DNA of 64,000 nt from Luteimonas panaciterrae (GCF_020511115.1 NZ_JAJAVH010000004.1:434001-498000), one strand, 5' to 3'; counted from the first letter of the stretch, positions 53,020 through 62,474 are shown. Translations and numbers: made by a program. Notes: a model not told the origin generated them from the letters alone.

Positions 53020-54141
53020 ATGACGTCAGCCACGCCTCGCAAGCACCGCTCCTTTTTCGCCTACGCCTCCGCCCTGCTCGGCCTGTTGAGCCTGATGGCG
53101 GTGCTGTGTTTCCACTTCCCCGAACTGCTGACGAGCAAGGAATTCCGCGCCGTCTACAACGAGACCTTCGCGCGCCATCTGCTGCTGGTGGGCCTGGTCG
53201 CGGCCTTCATCCTCGGCACATTGGCGATCCTGCGCGACCGCAACAAGCGCATCGCCCTGATCGGCGTCGGTGGCGCGACATTGGCGGTGCTGCTCGGCGG
53301 CACCAACGTGCAGTTCGATGCCATCGGCGAGACGCCCTATTCGCTCGGGCTGGACTGGTTCGTGATCTCGCTGTTCTTCTCGGCGCTGGTGTTCGTGCCG
53401 CTGGAACGCTATCTCGGGCAGCGCGCGATCTCGCCGCTGCGGCCAGGCTGGCGCACCGATGTGGCCTATTTCTTCATGAGCCACGTGCTGGTGCAGTTCA
53501 TCCTGATCCTGGTGACCGCCTCCACCTCGACCATCGCCGGACTGGCCGCTTTCCCGAGCCTGAAAGCGGCGATCCAGTCGCTGCCGGTCTGGGCGCAATT
53601 CCTGATCGCCGTCTTCGTCGCCGACATGGCGCAGGCACTGCTGCACCGCGCCTATCACAACATTCCCTGGCTCTGGCGTTTCCACGCCGTGCACCATTCC
53701 AGCCGGGAAATGGACTGGCTAGCCGGCTCGCGCATCCACTTCGTCGAGATCGTGCTCACGCGCAGCGCCGTGCTGCTGCCGTTGCTGATTCTCGGCTTCT
53801 CGGCATCGGCGGTGAACGCCTACGTGATCCTGGTCGGGCTGCAGGCCGTGCTCGCGCATGCCAATCTCGGCATCCGCTTCGGTTGGTTGGAATATCTGAT
53901 CGTGCTGCCCCGCTACCACCACTGGCACCACGCGCGGCAGTACGAGTACATCGACGTGAACTACGCGATCCACCTGCCGCTGGTGGACATGCTGATGGGC
54001 ACGTTCAAGCTACCGCGCGACCAGAGCGCCTGGCCGCAGGAATACGGCGTGATGAAACTCGAAACCGTGCCTCACGGCATCGTGAAGCAACATCTGATGC
54101 CTTTCCTGAAGCGGAAGACTTACGACGACTACGTCTCCTGA
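53020..54141 (+). CDS. sterol desaturase/fatty acid hydroxylase family protein (2)
   Basis: A 373-residue membrane di-iron enzyme, longer than the first hydroxylase because of an N-terminal four-helix membrane region (about 10-135). Histidine clusters HRAYH, HAVHH and HHWHHARQ are intact, with the helical hairpin WLWRFHAVHHSSREMDWL typical of the family. Substrate unknown. The ATG at 53020 follows pldA by about 100 bp. It is convergent with the HxlR regulator gene. Confidence 0.9.
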   Translation: MTSATPRKHRSFFAYASALLGLLSLMAVLCFHFPELLTSKEFRAVYNETFARHLLLVGLVAAFILGTLAILRDRNKRIALIGVGGATLAVLLGGTNVQFDAIGETPYSLGLDWFVISLFFSALVFVPLERYLGQRAISPLRPGWRTDVAYFFMSHVLVQFILILVTASTSTIAGLAAFPSLKAAIQSLPVWAQFLIAVFVADMAQALLHRAYHNIPWLWRFHAVHHSSREMDWLAGSRIHFVEIVLTRSAVLLPLLILGFSASAVNAYVILVGLQAVLAHANLGIRFGWLEYLIVLPRYHHWHHARQYEYIDVNYAIHLPLVDMLMGTFKLPRDQSAWPQEYGVMKLETVPHGIVKQHLMPFLKRKTYDDYVS

Positions 54142-54155
54142 CGGCGCGCACGCTG

Positions 54156-54494
54156 TCAGCCGCCGTCCAATCCTCGGCGGATGCCCCACTCACGCAATGC
54201 GTCGATCGCCGGGCGCAGTTCCTCGCCGTCCGGTGTGAGTCTGTATTCCACGCGCGGCGGCACTTCGGCGTAGACCGTGCGGGTGATCAAACCTTCCTCT
54301 TCCAGCTCGCGCAGCTGCTTGGTCAGCATCCGCTGTGTCACGCCGGGCAGGCGTCGCTTGAGTCCGTTGAAACGCTGCATCCCGGTGAGCATCAGGTGGT
54401 AGAGGATCATCACCTTCCATTTGCCGTTGATGACGTCCATGGCCGCTTCGACGGCACAACGTTTTCTTCCATCTAGGGCACTCGGTGTGAGCAT
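54156..54494 (-). CDS. HxlR-family winged-helix regulator
   Basis: A 112-residue MarR-like/HxlR regulator. The family core is DVINGKWKVMILYHLMLTGMQRFNGLKRRLPGVTQRMLTKQLREL, followed by the wing with VPPRVEYRLTPDGEEL. An N-terminal Cys (Cys13 in RKRCAVEAA) could be a redox sensor as in YodB-type members. It is divergent from a metallo-beta-lactamase-fold enzyme, which it probably regulates together with itself. The ligand is unknown. Confidence 0.92.
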   Translation of the reverse strand: MLTPSALDGRKRCAVEAAMDVINGKWKVMILYHLMLTGMQRFNGLKRRLPGVTQRMLTKQLRELEEEGLITRTVYAEVPPRVEYRLTPDGEELRPAIDALREWGIRRGLDGG

Positions 54495-54512
54495 GGGGCG
54501 GAGTCCTGACAG

Positions 54513-54528
54513 GTATACTTTTTGATAC
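54513..54528. promoter_or_regulatory. candidate HxlR operator
   Basis: GTATACTTTTTGATAC (54513-54528) has matching GTAT/ATAC arms and an AT-rich centre, resembling operators of HxlR/YodB-type regulators. It lies 18 bp upstream of the regulator start, between divergent genes. Confidence 0.45.
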
Positions 54529-54615
54529 TACATACAGAAATAGTGCGTACTTGCGCACATCGGGGGCAAGCCTAACATCGCCTCTCGACGAATACCGTCT
54601 TTATTCGAGATTCCC

Positions 54616-55500
54616 ATGTTCCGCTCCCCTGCTTCCCTCTGGCGCCGCCTCGCGGCGTCCCTGCTACTCCTTGCCTGCTCGATGGCGACGACCGCCTTCG
54701 GCGCCAAATCAGTAGCGTCCCCGGTCACTTCCGTGCGCCTGTATGCGATCGACTGCGGCCATCTTTCCTTTAAGGACATGGCCATGTTTTCCGACACCGG
54801 CGAGTTCGACGGCCAGCAAGGCGAGATGGCCGTCCCCTGCTTCCTGATCCGGCACCCGAAAGGCGATCTGATCTGGGATGCCGGCCTCGGCGATGATCTG
54901 GCCGGCCCGAAACTCGACGCCCTCTATGCCCCGCTCGGCGTCAAAGCCACGATCAAGACCACGCTGATCTCGCAACTGAGCGAACTGAAGCTGACGCCGG
55001 ATGACATCGAATTCCTCGGCATCTCGCACCTGCATCTCGACCACGTCGGCAACTCGCACCTGTTCAAGCATTCGACCTGGCTGTTGAATCGCAAGGAAGT
55101 GGCCTGGGCCACGACGGATGCTTCTGCTGCCGGTATCGTTCCCGACCTGTTCTCCGGCTATCGCGACGCCAAGGTGGAGTGGCTGGGAGACAACGATCAC
55201 GACGTCTTTGGCGATGGCAGCGTGCGCATCCTGCGCGCACCAGGGCATACCGCCGGCCATGCCGCGCTGATCCTGAAACTGGCGAATGCCGGCACCGTGA
55301 TCCTCTCCGGCGACCTGTATCACACCCATCTCAACCATGCGAAGCATCTGGTGCCGCCATACAACTACAGCCGTGCCGAGACGCTGGCGTCGTTCGATCG
55401 CATCGAGAAGCTGTTGGCCGATCGCCATGCGCGACTGGTCATCCAGCACTCGCCGGAAGACTTCGCGGCGTTGCCGAAATTTCCGGCTTATCTCGATTGA
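54616..55500 (+). CDS. exported metallo-beta-lactamase-fold hydrolase, N-acyl-homoserine lactonase-like
   Basis: A 294-residue MBL-fold enzyme. A hydrophobic N-terminus (about 11-30, LLLLACS) is a signal peptide or lipoprotein signal. The dinuclear zinc motif is HLHLDH (His138, His140, Asp142, His143), followed by GHTAGHAAL and SGDLYHTHLNH. The sequence around the active site fits the AttM/AiiA lactonase group, which opens acyl-homoserine lactones, but the exported location is unusual. Start at 54616 begins the hydrophobic segment. It is divergent from the HxlR regulator. Confidence 0.87.
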   Translation: MFRSPASLWRRLAASLLLLACSMATTAFGAKSVASPVTSVRLYAIDCGHLSFKDMAMFSDTGEFDGQQGEMAVPCFLIRHPKGDLIWDAGLGDDLAGPKLDALYAPLGVKATIKTTLISQLSELKLTPDDIEFLGISHLHLDHVGNSHLFKHSTWLLNRKEVAWATTDASAAGIVPDLFSGYRDAKVEWLGDNDHDVFGDGSVRILRAPGHTAGHAALILKLANAGTVILSGDLYHTHLNHAKHLVPPYNYSRAETLASFDRIEKLLADRHARLVIQHSPEDFAALPKFPAYLD

Positions 55501-55511
55501 GGCGTCTCATC

Positions 55512-55542
55512 CGTCATTCCCGCATCGGTCACGGGAATGACG
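55512..55542. repeat. REP-like hairpin between convergent genes
   Basis: CGTCATTCCCG (55512-55522) and CGGGAATGACG (55532-55542) are perfect arms around a 9-base loop, sharing CGTCATTCCCG with the unit at 8864. It lies between the convergent lactonase-like and CoA-binding genes and could terminate both. Confidence 0.75.
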
Positions 55543-55546
55543 TGCT

Positions 55547-55996
55547 TCAGCGCGAGCTGCGCCAGCGCCGGTCCTCGACCATCAGGCACTGGTCCTGTAC
55601 CACGTCGATTCCGGAGGCAATGAGCTTCTCGGCGAACTCGTCGTTGCGGATGCCCGTCTGCATCCAGACGACACGCGGCCGCGCCTTGACCAGGTCGTCC
55701 AGGTGCGCCGACAGATCCTCCGGCTTGCGGAACACGTTCACCAGATCGACGCGGCCGGGAATGGCCGCCACGCTGCGGTACACCGGTCTGTCGAAGATGC
55801 GTTGGATGTCCGGGTAGTACACCGGTACCGGCAGGATCTCGTAGCCGACGCGGCGCAGATACGAAGGCACGATGTGCGCGGGCCGGTCGGCACGGTCCTC
55901 GGGCTTGATGCCCAGCACCGCGATGCGGCGCAGCGCGCCGATGACGCGATCGAAATCGCGATGGTCGGTCAACAGCTTGCCGCACTTGAATATCAC
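55547..55996 (-). CDS. CoA-binding domain protein
   Basis: A 149-residue Rossmann-type protein of the CoA_binding_2 family (YccU-like). The nucleotide-binding strand-loop IAVLGIKPEDRADRPA and the segment VVWMQTGIRNDEFAEKLI are characteristic; it ends with the common DQCLMVEDRR. Functions are poorly known. It lies 23 bp after fumA on the same strand and may be co-transcribed with it. Confidence 0.88.
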   Translation of the reverse strand: MIFKCGKLLTDHRDFDRVIGALRRIAVLGIKPEDRADRPAHIVPSYLRRVGYEILPVPVYYPDIQRIFDRPVYRSVAAIPGRVDLVNVFRKPEDLSAHLDDLVKARPRVVWMQTGIRNDEFAEKLIASGIDVVQDQCLMVEDRRWRSSR

Positions 55997-56019
55997 GCTG
56001 CCTCCTCAGGCGGCCTTGA

Positions 56020-57540
56020 TCAGGCAATCTCGACCACGGGAATCTTACCGATCCGTGCCTGCCATTCGCGCGGGCCCGTGCGATGCACCGACTCACCGCT
56101 CGAGTCCACGGCGACGGTCACCGGCATGTCCTGCACGGTGAATTCGTAGATCGCCTCCATGCCGAGGTCCTCGAAGGCGAGCACGCGCGCGGCCTTGATC
56201 GCCTTCGACACCAGATAGGCAGCGCCGCCCACGGCCATCAGATACACCGACTGATGCTTGCGAATCGCCTCGATCGCCGTCGGTCCGCGTTCGGCCTTGC
56301 CGACCATGCCGAGCAGGCCGGTCTGGCTGAGCACCTGTTCGGTGAACTTGTCCATGCGCGTGGCGGTGGTCGGGCCGGCCGGGCCGACGGCTTCGTCGCG
56401 CACCGGATCGACCGGGCCGACGTAGTAGATGAAGCGGCCCTTGAAATCGACCGGCAGCGTCTCGCCCTTGTTGAGCATGTCGACCATGCGCTTGTGCGCG
56501 GCGTCGCGGCCGGTGAGCAGCTTGCCGTTGAGCAGCAGCACCTCGCCCGGCTTCCACGAGGCGACTTCCTCGCGCGTCACCGTGTCCAGATTCACGCGGC
56601 GGCCTTTCGAGGCATCGTAGGTGAGCTTCGGCCAGTCTTCCAGCGAAGGCGGGTCGAGCATCACCGGCCCGCTGCCATCAAGCACGAAATGCGCGTGGCG
56701 CGTGGCGGCGCAGTTCGGAATCATCGCCACCGGCAGATTGGCGGCATGCGTCGGATAGTCCTTGATCTTGATGTCGAGCACGGTGGTCAGGCCACCCAGG
56801 CCCTGCGCGCCGATGCCGAGCGCGTTGACCTTCTCGTACAACTCAAGACGCAATTCCTCCAGCCGGTTCGACGGCCCGCGCGCCTGCAGATCGACGATGT
56901 CGATCGGCTCCATCAGCGCTTCCTTCGCCAGCAGCATCGCCTTCTCGGCGGTGCCGCCGATGCCGATGCCGAGCATGCCGGGCGGACACCAGCCGGCGCC
57001 CATGGTCGGCACCGTCTTCAACACCCAATCGACGACGGAGTCCGAGGGATTGAGCATCGCGAACTTCGACTTCGCCTCGGAACCGCCGCCCTTGGCCGCG
57101 ACGATCATGTCGACCGTGCTGCCGGGGACCACGGAAATATTGACCACCGCCGGCGTGTTGTCGCCGGTGTTCTTGCGGCCGCCGACCGGATCGCGCAGCA
57201 CGCTGGCGCGCAGCTTGTTGTCCGGATGCAGATAGGCGCGGCGCACGCCCTCGTTGACCATGTCCTCCACGCCCATCGTCGCGCCGTCCCAGCGCACGTC
57301 CATGCCGATCTTCAGGAACACGGTGACGATGCCGGTGTCCTGGCAAATCGGGCGATGGCCTTCGGCGCACATGCGCGAATTGATCAGGATCTGCGCCATC
57401 GCGTCCTTGGCCGCGGGTGACTGCTCGCGCTCGTAGGCGGCGGCGAGATTCTTGATGTAGTCGACCGGGTGGTAGTAGCTGATGTACTGCAGGGCGTCGG
57501 CGACGCTCTGGATCAGATCGTCCTGTCGGATCGTGGTCAA
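56020..57540 (-). CDS. fumA: class I fumarate hydratase (Fe-S type)
   Basis: A 506-residue [4Fe-4S] fumarase that interconverts fumarate and malate, downstream of succinate dehydrogenase in the TCA cycle. Cluster and active-site segments are HRPICQDTGIVTVFLK, AGWCPPGMLGIGIGG and NCAATRHAHF, and the C-terminal beta domain ends VVEIA. The TTG at 57540 (translated LTTIRQDDLIQ) matches the usual N-terminus of this family, while an in-frame GTG at 57570 would add ten residues (VPPQALEPA). TTG is preferred but not proven. Oxygen-sensitive clusters are expected. Confidence 0.92.
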   Translation of the reverse strand: MTTIRQDDLIQSVADALQYISYYHPVDYIKNLAAAYEREQSPAAKDAMAQILINSRMCAEGHRPICQDTGIVTVFLKIGMDVRWDGATMGVEDMVNEGVRRAYLHPDNKLRASVLRDPVGGRKNTGDNTPAVVNISVVPGSTVDMIVAAKGGGSEAKSKFAMLNPSDSVVDWVLKTVPTMGAGWCPPGMLGIGIGGTAEKAMLLAKEALMEPIDIVDLQARGPSNRLEELRLELYEKVNALGIGAQGLGGLTTVLDIKIKDYPTHAANLPVAMIPNCAATRHAHFVLDGSGPVMLDPPSLEDWPKLTYDASKGRRVNLDTVTREEVASWKPGEVLLLNGKLLTGRDAAHKRMVDMLNKGETLPVDFKGRFIYYVGPVDPVRDEAVGPAGPTTATRMDKFTEQVLSQTGLLGMVGKAERGPTAIEAIRKHQSVYLMAVGGAAYLVSKAIKAARVLAFEDLGMEAIYEFTVQDMPVTVAVDSSGESVHRTGPREWQARIGKIPVVEIA

Positions 57541-57664
57541 GGCTGGCTCGAGGGCTTGCGGGGGGACCACATTTTACCGCGCGGAGCGCCGGCGCAGCGG
57601 CACGGAACGCCACGTCCCGCCGGTGCATGGCATGCTTCCGGCCCCGCCTGCCCGAAAGTCGCGA

Positions 57665-59539
57665 ATGTCGAGCCCCTACTGGCGCATGCGCAGCCATGAG
57701 CCGCCGAAGTTGAATCTTCGCCAGCGTTTCGCGGCCCTGCGCAACCTGCCGCCGTTCCTGCGCAGCATCTGGGAGACCAGCCGGACGCTCACGCTCTCCA
57801 GCATCGGCCTGCGCCTGGTGCGCGCCCTGCTCCCGGTGGCGACGCTGTACGTCGGCAAATTGATCGTGGACGAGGCCGTGCGCCTGGTGGCGCTGGGCAC
57901 GGCCAAGGCATCGCTGGCGGAGATGTGGCATGCCGGCACGCTCGATCACCTGTTCGGGCTGCTGGCGCTGGAATTCGCCCTGGCGATCGGCTCCGACCTG
58001 CTCGGCCGCGTGGTCGGCCTGGTCGATTCGCTGCTCTCGGAGCTGTACTCCAACAGCACCAGCGTGCGGCTGATGGAACACGCGGCCTCGCTCGACCTGG
58101 AGGATTTCGAAGACGCCGATCTGCAGGACAAACTCGACCGTGCGCGCCGTCAGATCGCCGGGCGCAGTCCGCTGCTGTCGCAACTGCTGGGCCAGGCGCA
58201 GGACATCGTCACCATCCTCAGTTTCGTCGTCGGCCTGCTGGTGTACGCGCCCTGGCTGATCGTGCTGCTGCTGATCGCGCTGCTGCCGGCCTTCATCGGC
58301 GAGATGCATTTCAACGCGCAGAGCTACGCGGTGAACTTCCATTCCACGCCGGAACGGCGCGAGCTGGACTACGTGCGCATGCTTGGCGCCAGCGCCACCT
58401 CCGCCAAGGAGGTGAAGAGCTTCGGGTTGAACCGCTTCCTGATCGAGCGCTTCCACACGCTGTCATGGTTGATCTATCGCGCGAATCGCAGCGTCGCGCT
58501 GCGCCGTGCCGGCTGGGGCGGCCTGTTCACCACCATCGGCACGCTCGGTTACTACGCCGCCTACGGATTCATCGCCTGGCGCACGGTGCATGGGGAATTC
58601 AGCATCGGCGATCTGACCTTCCTGTCAGCCTCGTTCCGGCGCCTGCGCGGCCTGCTGGAAAACCTGCTGACCGGGTTCTCGCAGGTAGCCGGACAGGCGT
58701 TGTATCTCGACGATCTGTTCTCGTTCTTCCGCATCCGGCCGGAAATCTTCTCGCCGGCGCATCCGCGGCCATTTCCGAAACCGATCCGGGAAGGTCTCCG
58801 TTTCGAGAACGTGGGTTTCCGCTATCCCGGCGCGCAGCGCTGGGCGGTGCGCCATCTCGATTTCACCCTGCACGCCGGCGAGGTGCTGGCCCTGGTCGGC
58901 GAGAACGGCGCCGGCAAGACCACGCTGGTGAAACTGCTGGCACGCCTGTACGACCCGGACGAAGGCCGCATCCTGCTCGACGGCCATCCACTCGACGAAT
59001 ACGACCTGGACGAACTGCGCGCCAACATCGGCGTGATCTTCCAGGATTTCGTGCGCTACTTCCTCACCGCTTCGGACAACATTGCCGTCGGCAGCATCGA
59101 CGCGCGCGAGGACGATTCGCGCATTCGCGAGGCGGCACGGCGCAGCGTCGCCGACGAGGTGATCGAACGCCTGCCCGGCGGCTACGACCAGATGCTCGGC
59201 AAGCTGTTCAAGGACGGCGTGGACCTGTCCGGCGGCGAATGGCAGAAGATCGCCATCGCCCGCGCCTACATGCGCGATGCGCAGTTGCTGATCCTCGACG
59301 AACCGACGGCCGCGCTCGACGCGCGCAGCGAATTCGAGGTGTTCCAGCGCTTCAAGGAACTCTCGGACGACAAGACCGCCGTGCTGATCTCGCACCGCTT
59401 CTCCAGCGTGCGCATGGCCGATCGCATCCTGGTGCTGGAACAGGGGCGCATCGAGGCCAGCGGCACGCATGCCGAGCTGATGGCACAGGGCGGGCGTTAT
59501 GCCGAATTGTTCGAATTGCAGGCCGCGGGCTATCGCTGA
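57665..59539 (+). CDS. ABC transporter, permease and ATPase fused
   Basis: A 624-residue exporter half-transporter: a six-helix TM domain (about 40-350) and an ATPase domain with Walker A GENGAGKTT, signature VDLSGGEWQK, Walker B LLILDEPTAALD and the His-loop. The TM domain begins with a long amphipathic N-terminus. Without neighbours the substrate (lipid, peptide, siderophore or drug) cannot be assigned. It probably forms a homodimer. ATG at 57665. Confidence 0.9.
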   Translation: MSSPYWRMRSHEPPKLNLRQRFAALRNLPPFLRSIWETSRTLTLSSIGLRLVRALLPVATLYVGKLIVDEAVRLVALGTAKASLAEMWHAGTLDHLFGLLALEFALAIGSDLLGRVVGLVDSLLSELYSNSTSVRLMEHAASLDLEDFEDADLQDKLDRARRQIAGRSPLLSQLLGQAQDIVTILSFVVGLLVYAPWLIVLLLIALLPAFIGEMHFNAQSYAVNFHSTPERRELDYVRMLGASATSAKEVKSFGLNRFLIERFHTLSWLIYRANRSVALRRAGWGGLFTTIGTLGYYAAYGFIAWRTVHGEFSIGDLTFLSASFRRLRGLLENLLTGFSQVAGQALYLDDLFSFFRIRPEIFSPAHPRPFPKPIREGLRFENVGFRYPGAQRWAVRHLDFTLHAGEVLALVGENGAGKTTLVKLLARLYDPDEGRILLDGHPLDEYDLDELRANIGVIFQDFVRYFLTASDNIAVGSIDAREDDSRIREAARRSVADEVIERLPGGYDQMLGKLFKDGVDLSGGEWQKIAIARAYMRDAQLLILDEPTAALDARSEFEVFQRFKELSDDKTAVLISHRFSSVRMADRILVLEQGRIEASGTHAELMAQGGRYAELFELQAAGYR

Positions 59540-59561
59540 CCGGCTTCTTGCACCTGCACTG

Positions 59562-60113
59562 CTAGTCGAACAATCCTTGTTGCGACGCCGCGGCGGCCGG
59601 ATAGCGCAGCACCCCGTCGATCAGGCGCGCGTTTTCGTGCAAGGGATGCGGCTGCGTTTCCCCATGCGCCAGCAGGTGCACGACTTCCCAACCGCGGACG
59701 ATGAAATCATCCGAGATCAACCGCCGATGGCAGCGCCACCATACCGCCTCGGCGCACATCACCGCGCAACGGGAACGTGTGGCGATCTTCATCAAGCGTT
59801 CGCGAGCGTGCGCGAACGCGGGCGTCGCCATGTAGTCGGCATAGCCGCGGAAGGCGGCGACACGCCAGGCGTCGTTGACGGAGTCCGCGACCGGCTCGCG
59901 CCGTCCGCCCAGTTCCGGCATCGCCACGTATTCGATCCCGACCTCGCGCAGGGCCTGCGCCATGGCCGCCCCCGCGTATTGTGGATTGCGGCGCGAGCCC
60001 GCGAAACGGCGCACATCGGCCAGTGTCGCGATGCCGGCATCCCGCAGCATGTCGACGAAAACGGGCCAGTCGCGGGTGGAGTGGCCGATGGTCCAGAGCG
60101 TTCCCGGGGGCAT
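59562..60113 (-). CDS. DUF488 family protein
   Basis: A 183-residue protein with WTIGHSTRDWPVFVDML, DVRRFAGSRRNPQY and MCAEAVWWRCHRRLISDD, all hallmarks of DUF488. The conserved Cys/Trp/His-rich segment near residue 120 may bind a ligand or metal. The family has no confirmed function. It is convergent with the ABC transporter gene. Confidence 0.9.
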   Translation of the reverse strand: MPPGTLWTIGHSTRDWPVFVDMLRDAGIATLADVRRFAGSRRNPQYAGAAMAQALREVGIEYVAMPELGGRREPVADSVNDAWRVAAFRGYADYMATPAFAHARERLMKIATRSRCAVMCAEAVWWRCHRRLISDDFIVRGWEVVHLLAHGETQPHPLHENARLIDGVLRYPAAAASQQGLFD

Positions 60114-60250
60114 GCCATAGCCTAATCCCGAAGGCTCTCGCGGGATGAGAACGCAGTTTCGGCCGTCACGCTGCCAGTCACTTGCACGCGGCCTGCGGCC
60201 CGTTCGGCACTGTTTTAAACCTTCCCCCGCCCCGTAGCATCCGATTGATC

Positions 60251-60841
60251 ATGTTGATGGCCGCGATGACCGAACCCATGCCCGCGATTTCGCTGGACGC
60301 GCCTGCCGAGGATGCCGACGCCGCCCTGGTCCGCGTGGCGCGCGGCGGGGACATGGGAGCCTTCGAAGCCCTGTACCGGCGGCATGCCGGGCGGGTGCAC
60401 GGCGTGATCCTGCGCCTGGTCGGCGGCCAGCACGGCCGCGCCGAGGACCTGACCCAGGACGCCTTCGTGCGGGCCTGGCAAGCGCTGCCGTCGTACCGTT
60501 TCGAAAGCGCCTTCGGCACCTGGCTGTACCGGCTGGCGGTGAACACGGCTCTGATGGAACTGCGCTCACGCCGCGGCCAGCCGCTGATGGATGCGGATGA
60601 CGCCTACGACAGCGTCGGCAGCATCGATTCGGCCGGCCACACCACGGCGCTGTCGACCGACCTGGAGCGCGTGGTCGCCTCGCTGCCGCCACGAGCACGC
60701 GCCGTGCTGGTGCTGCACGATGTGGAAGGATGGAAACACGAGGAAATCGCCGTCGAACTGAGCATGGCCGTCGGCAGTTCGAAGGCACAGTTGCACCGCG
60801 CCCGCACTTTGCTGCGCGCGCGGCTTGGAGGTGAAGCATGA
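60251..60841 (+). CDS. ECF-type RNA polymerase sigma factor
   Basis: A 196-residue sigma factor with an N-terminal acidic stretch, sigma2 domain (about 25-95, with LTQDAFVRAWQALPSYRFES) and sigma4 domain (about 135-190, with LPPRARAVLVLHDVEGWKHEEIA and SSKAQLHRAR). It directs RNA polymerase to stress promoters and is expected to be held by the adjacent anti-sigma protein. ATG at 60251 or 60266 are both possible. Its stop overlaps the next gene by 4 bases. Confidence 0.92.
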   Translation: MLMAAMTEPMPAISLDAPAEDADAALVRVARGGDMGAFEALYRRHAGRVHGVILRLVGGQHGRAEDLTQDAFVRAWQALPSYRFESAFGTWLYRLAVNTALMELRSRRGQPLMDADDAYDSVGSIDSAGHTTALSTDLERVVASLPPRARAVLVLHDVEGWKHEEIAVELSMAVGSSKAQLHRARTLLRARLGGEA

Positions 60842-61404
60842 TTCCGAACGACACGTCCCCGAACGATCAAGAGCGCGCGATCGACAGCGCCGACGAGATG
60901 CCCGATGCCCTGCGCTGGCAGTTGCGTGGCCTGCGCGAAGACGTCGCGCCGCAGCGCGACCTGTGGGCCGGCATCGCCGAACGCATCGCCGCCGGGCCGG
61001 AGAGCACGCAGCCCGCGCCGACGCTCGCCCTGCCCCGGCCTTCACGCCGCCTGCGCTGGATGGCGATGGCCGCCTCGATCGGGCTCGCCTTCGCGCTGGC
61101 CTGGCAGTTGCGCCCGGCGTCGGTCACCGCGCCGGTGCCTGCCGGTTCCAACGACGTCGCCGCGAACACGATTTCCCGCGAAGCCGCCGCGATGACCCAG
61201 CAATACCAGACCGCGCTGCGCGAGATCGACGCTCACGGGCGCCCCGTCACCGCGCACGCCGACGCCTTGCGCGAGCTGGACACGGGTGTCGAGCAAGTGC
61301 GCGAAGCGCTGACGCACGATCCCGATTCCAGCTTCCTTCTCAGGCAACTGCAGAAGCTTTACACGCAACGGCTCGCGCTCACCCAGCGCTTCGCCATGAG
61401 CTAA
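60838..61404 (+). CDS. putative anti-sigma factor, single-pass membrane protein
   Basis: A 188-residue protein with a cytoplasmic N-terminus (1-72, including DALRWQLRGLREDVAPQRDLWAGI), a single TM segment (about 73-92) and a periplasmic Ala-rich helical domain. Its coupling to the ECF sigma gene (ATGA overlap) and topology fit an anti-sigma factor that releases the sigma on an envelope signal. No zinc HxxxCxxC motif was seen, so it is not of the ZAS class. The role is inferred from context. Confidence 0.8.
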   Translation: MIPNDTSPNDQERAIDSADEMPDALRWQLRGLREDVAPQRDLWAGIAERIAAGPESTQPAPTLALPRPSRRLRWMAMAASIGLAFALAWQLRPASVTAPVPAGSNDVAANTISREAAAMTQQYQTALREIDAHGRPVTAHADALRELDTGVEQVREALTHDPDSSFLLRQLQKLYTQRLALTQRFAMS

Positions 61405-61452
61405 CCCCATTGGCTGACCACACTGGCTGATCAGGACCTTCCGGAGTACTTC

Positions 61453-62337
61453 ATGAAACTGCAAATCCTCACGCTGTCCCTGCTGATCGGCCTCGCATTC
61501 CCCGCCTCGGCCGCGAAGCCCATCGACGAAACCCGTCCGCTCGATGCGCGCGGCACGGTCAACGTCAAGAACATCAGTGGCCGCATCGAAGTGCGCGTGT
61601 GGGACAAGCCGCAGGTCCACATCGGCGGCAGTCTCGGCAACGGCGTGGAGCGATTCGAAGTCGAAGGCGACAGTCGCCAGCTCGACATCAGGGTCAAATA
61701 TCCGCGCAACAGCAACAATACCGAACCCACGACCCTCATCCTGCAGGTGCCAACCCTGGCCAGCCTGTCCATCGAGGGCGTCTCGGCCGACATCGACGTC
61801 ACCGGCACCGCCGGCGCCAAGCTCGATATCGACAGCGTCAGCGGCGATATCACCGTCGTCGGGGCGCCTGGGCGGGCCGACATCCAGAGCGTCAGCGGCG
61901 ATGTGGTGGCGACGCTCAACAGCACCGATGTCTGCGTGCAGTCGGTGAGCGGAGACCTCTCGTTGCGCGGCCGTCTCGATGGCTCCATCAAGGGTGAAGT
62001 CGTCTCCGGCGAACTCAACATCGACACGCGCGACAAACGCGTGCGCGACCTGACCGCCAACAGCATCTCCGGCAACATCATGGTTCGCGGCAATCTGGCC
62101 GATGGCGGCAGGATCAATGCCGAGACGACCAGCGGCGACATCAAGATCGTCATGCCTAAATCGTTGTCGGCCCGCGTCAACGGCAAGAGTTTCAGCGGCG
62201 ACCTGACCGCACCGGGCGCACGCATCAGCCGCCCGCAATACGGCCCGGGTTCGGATTTCGACCAGCGTTATGGCGACGGCAGCGGCGAGATCCGCATCCA
62301 GACCTTCTCCGGCAACGGCAAGCTGGAACTGTACTGA
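61453..62337 (+). CDS. DUF4097 beta-helix exported protein
   Basis: A 294-residue exported protein. A signal peptide (1-20) is followed by a right-handed beta-helix-like DUF4097 domain (about 25-290) with many Val-Ser-Gly-Asp repeats (for example SVSGDITVVG and SVSGDVVATL). DUF4097 proteins are often encoded beside ECF/anti-sigma pairs and may be adhesin-like or envelope-stress factors. It follows the anti-sigma gene by 48 bp and is probably in its regulon. Confidence 0.9.
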   Translation: MKLQILTLSLLIGLAFPASAAKPIDETRPLDARGTVNVKNISGRIEVRVWDKPQVHIGGSLGNGVERFEVEGDSRQLDIRVKYPRNSNNTEPTTLILQVPTLASLSIEGVSADIDVTGTAGAKLDIDSVSGDITVVGAPGRADIQSVSGDVVATLNSTDVCVQSVSGDLSLRGRLDGSIKGEVVSGELNIDTRDKRVRDLTANSISGNIMVRGNLADGGRINAETTSGDIKIVMPKSLSARVNGKSFSGDLTAPGARISRPQYGPGSDFDQRYGDGSGEIRIQTFSGNGKLELY

Positions 62338-62474
62338 CGTCGCGCTGAGCAACCGCACTGAACGACTGATCCCCGCGAGCGGCCAGAACCGCCGCTCGCT
62401 CCCTCCAGATTCTTAATCCGCGCGGTGCGTGCCGCCGCGTCGGCCCCGTTCGTCCGCACGTCTTGGAGGATGTC

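Noticed and set aside
57541..57570. Ten-residue N-terminal extension of fumarase from GTG 57570
   Set aside because: The known family N-terminus begins at the TTG at 57540 as I recall; the extension reads VPPQALEPA without conservation. Kept only as an alternative.
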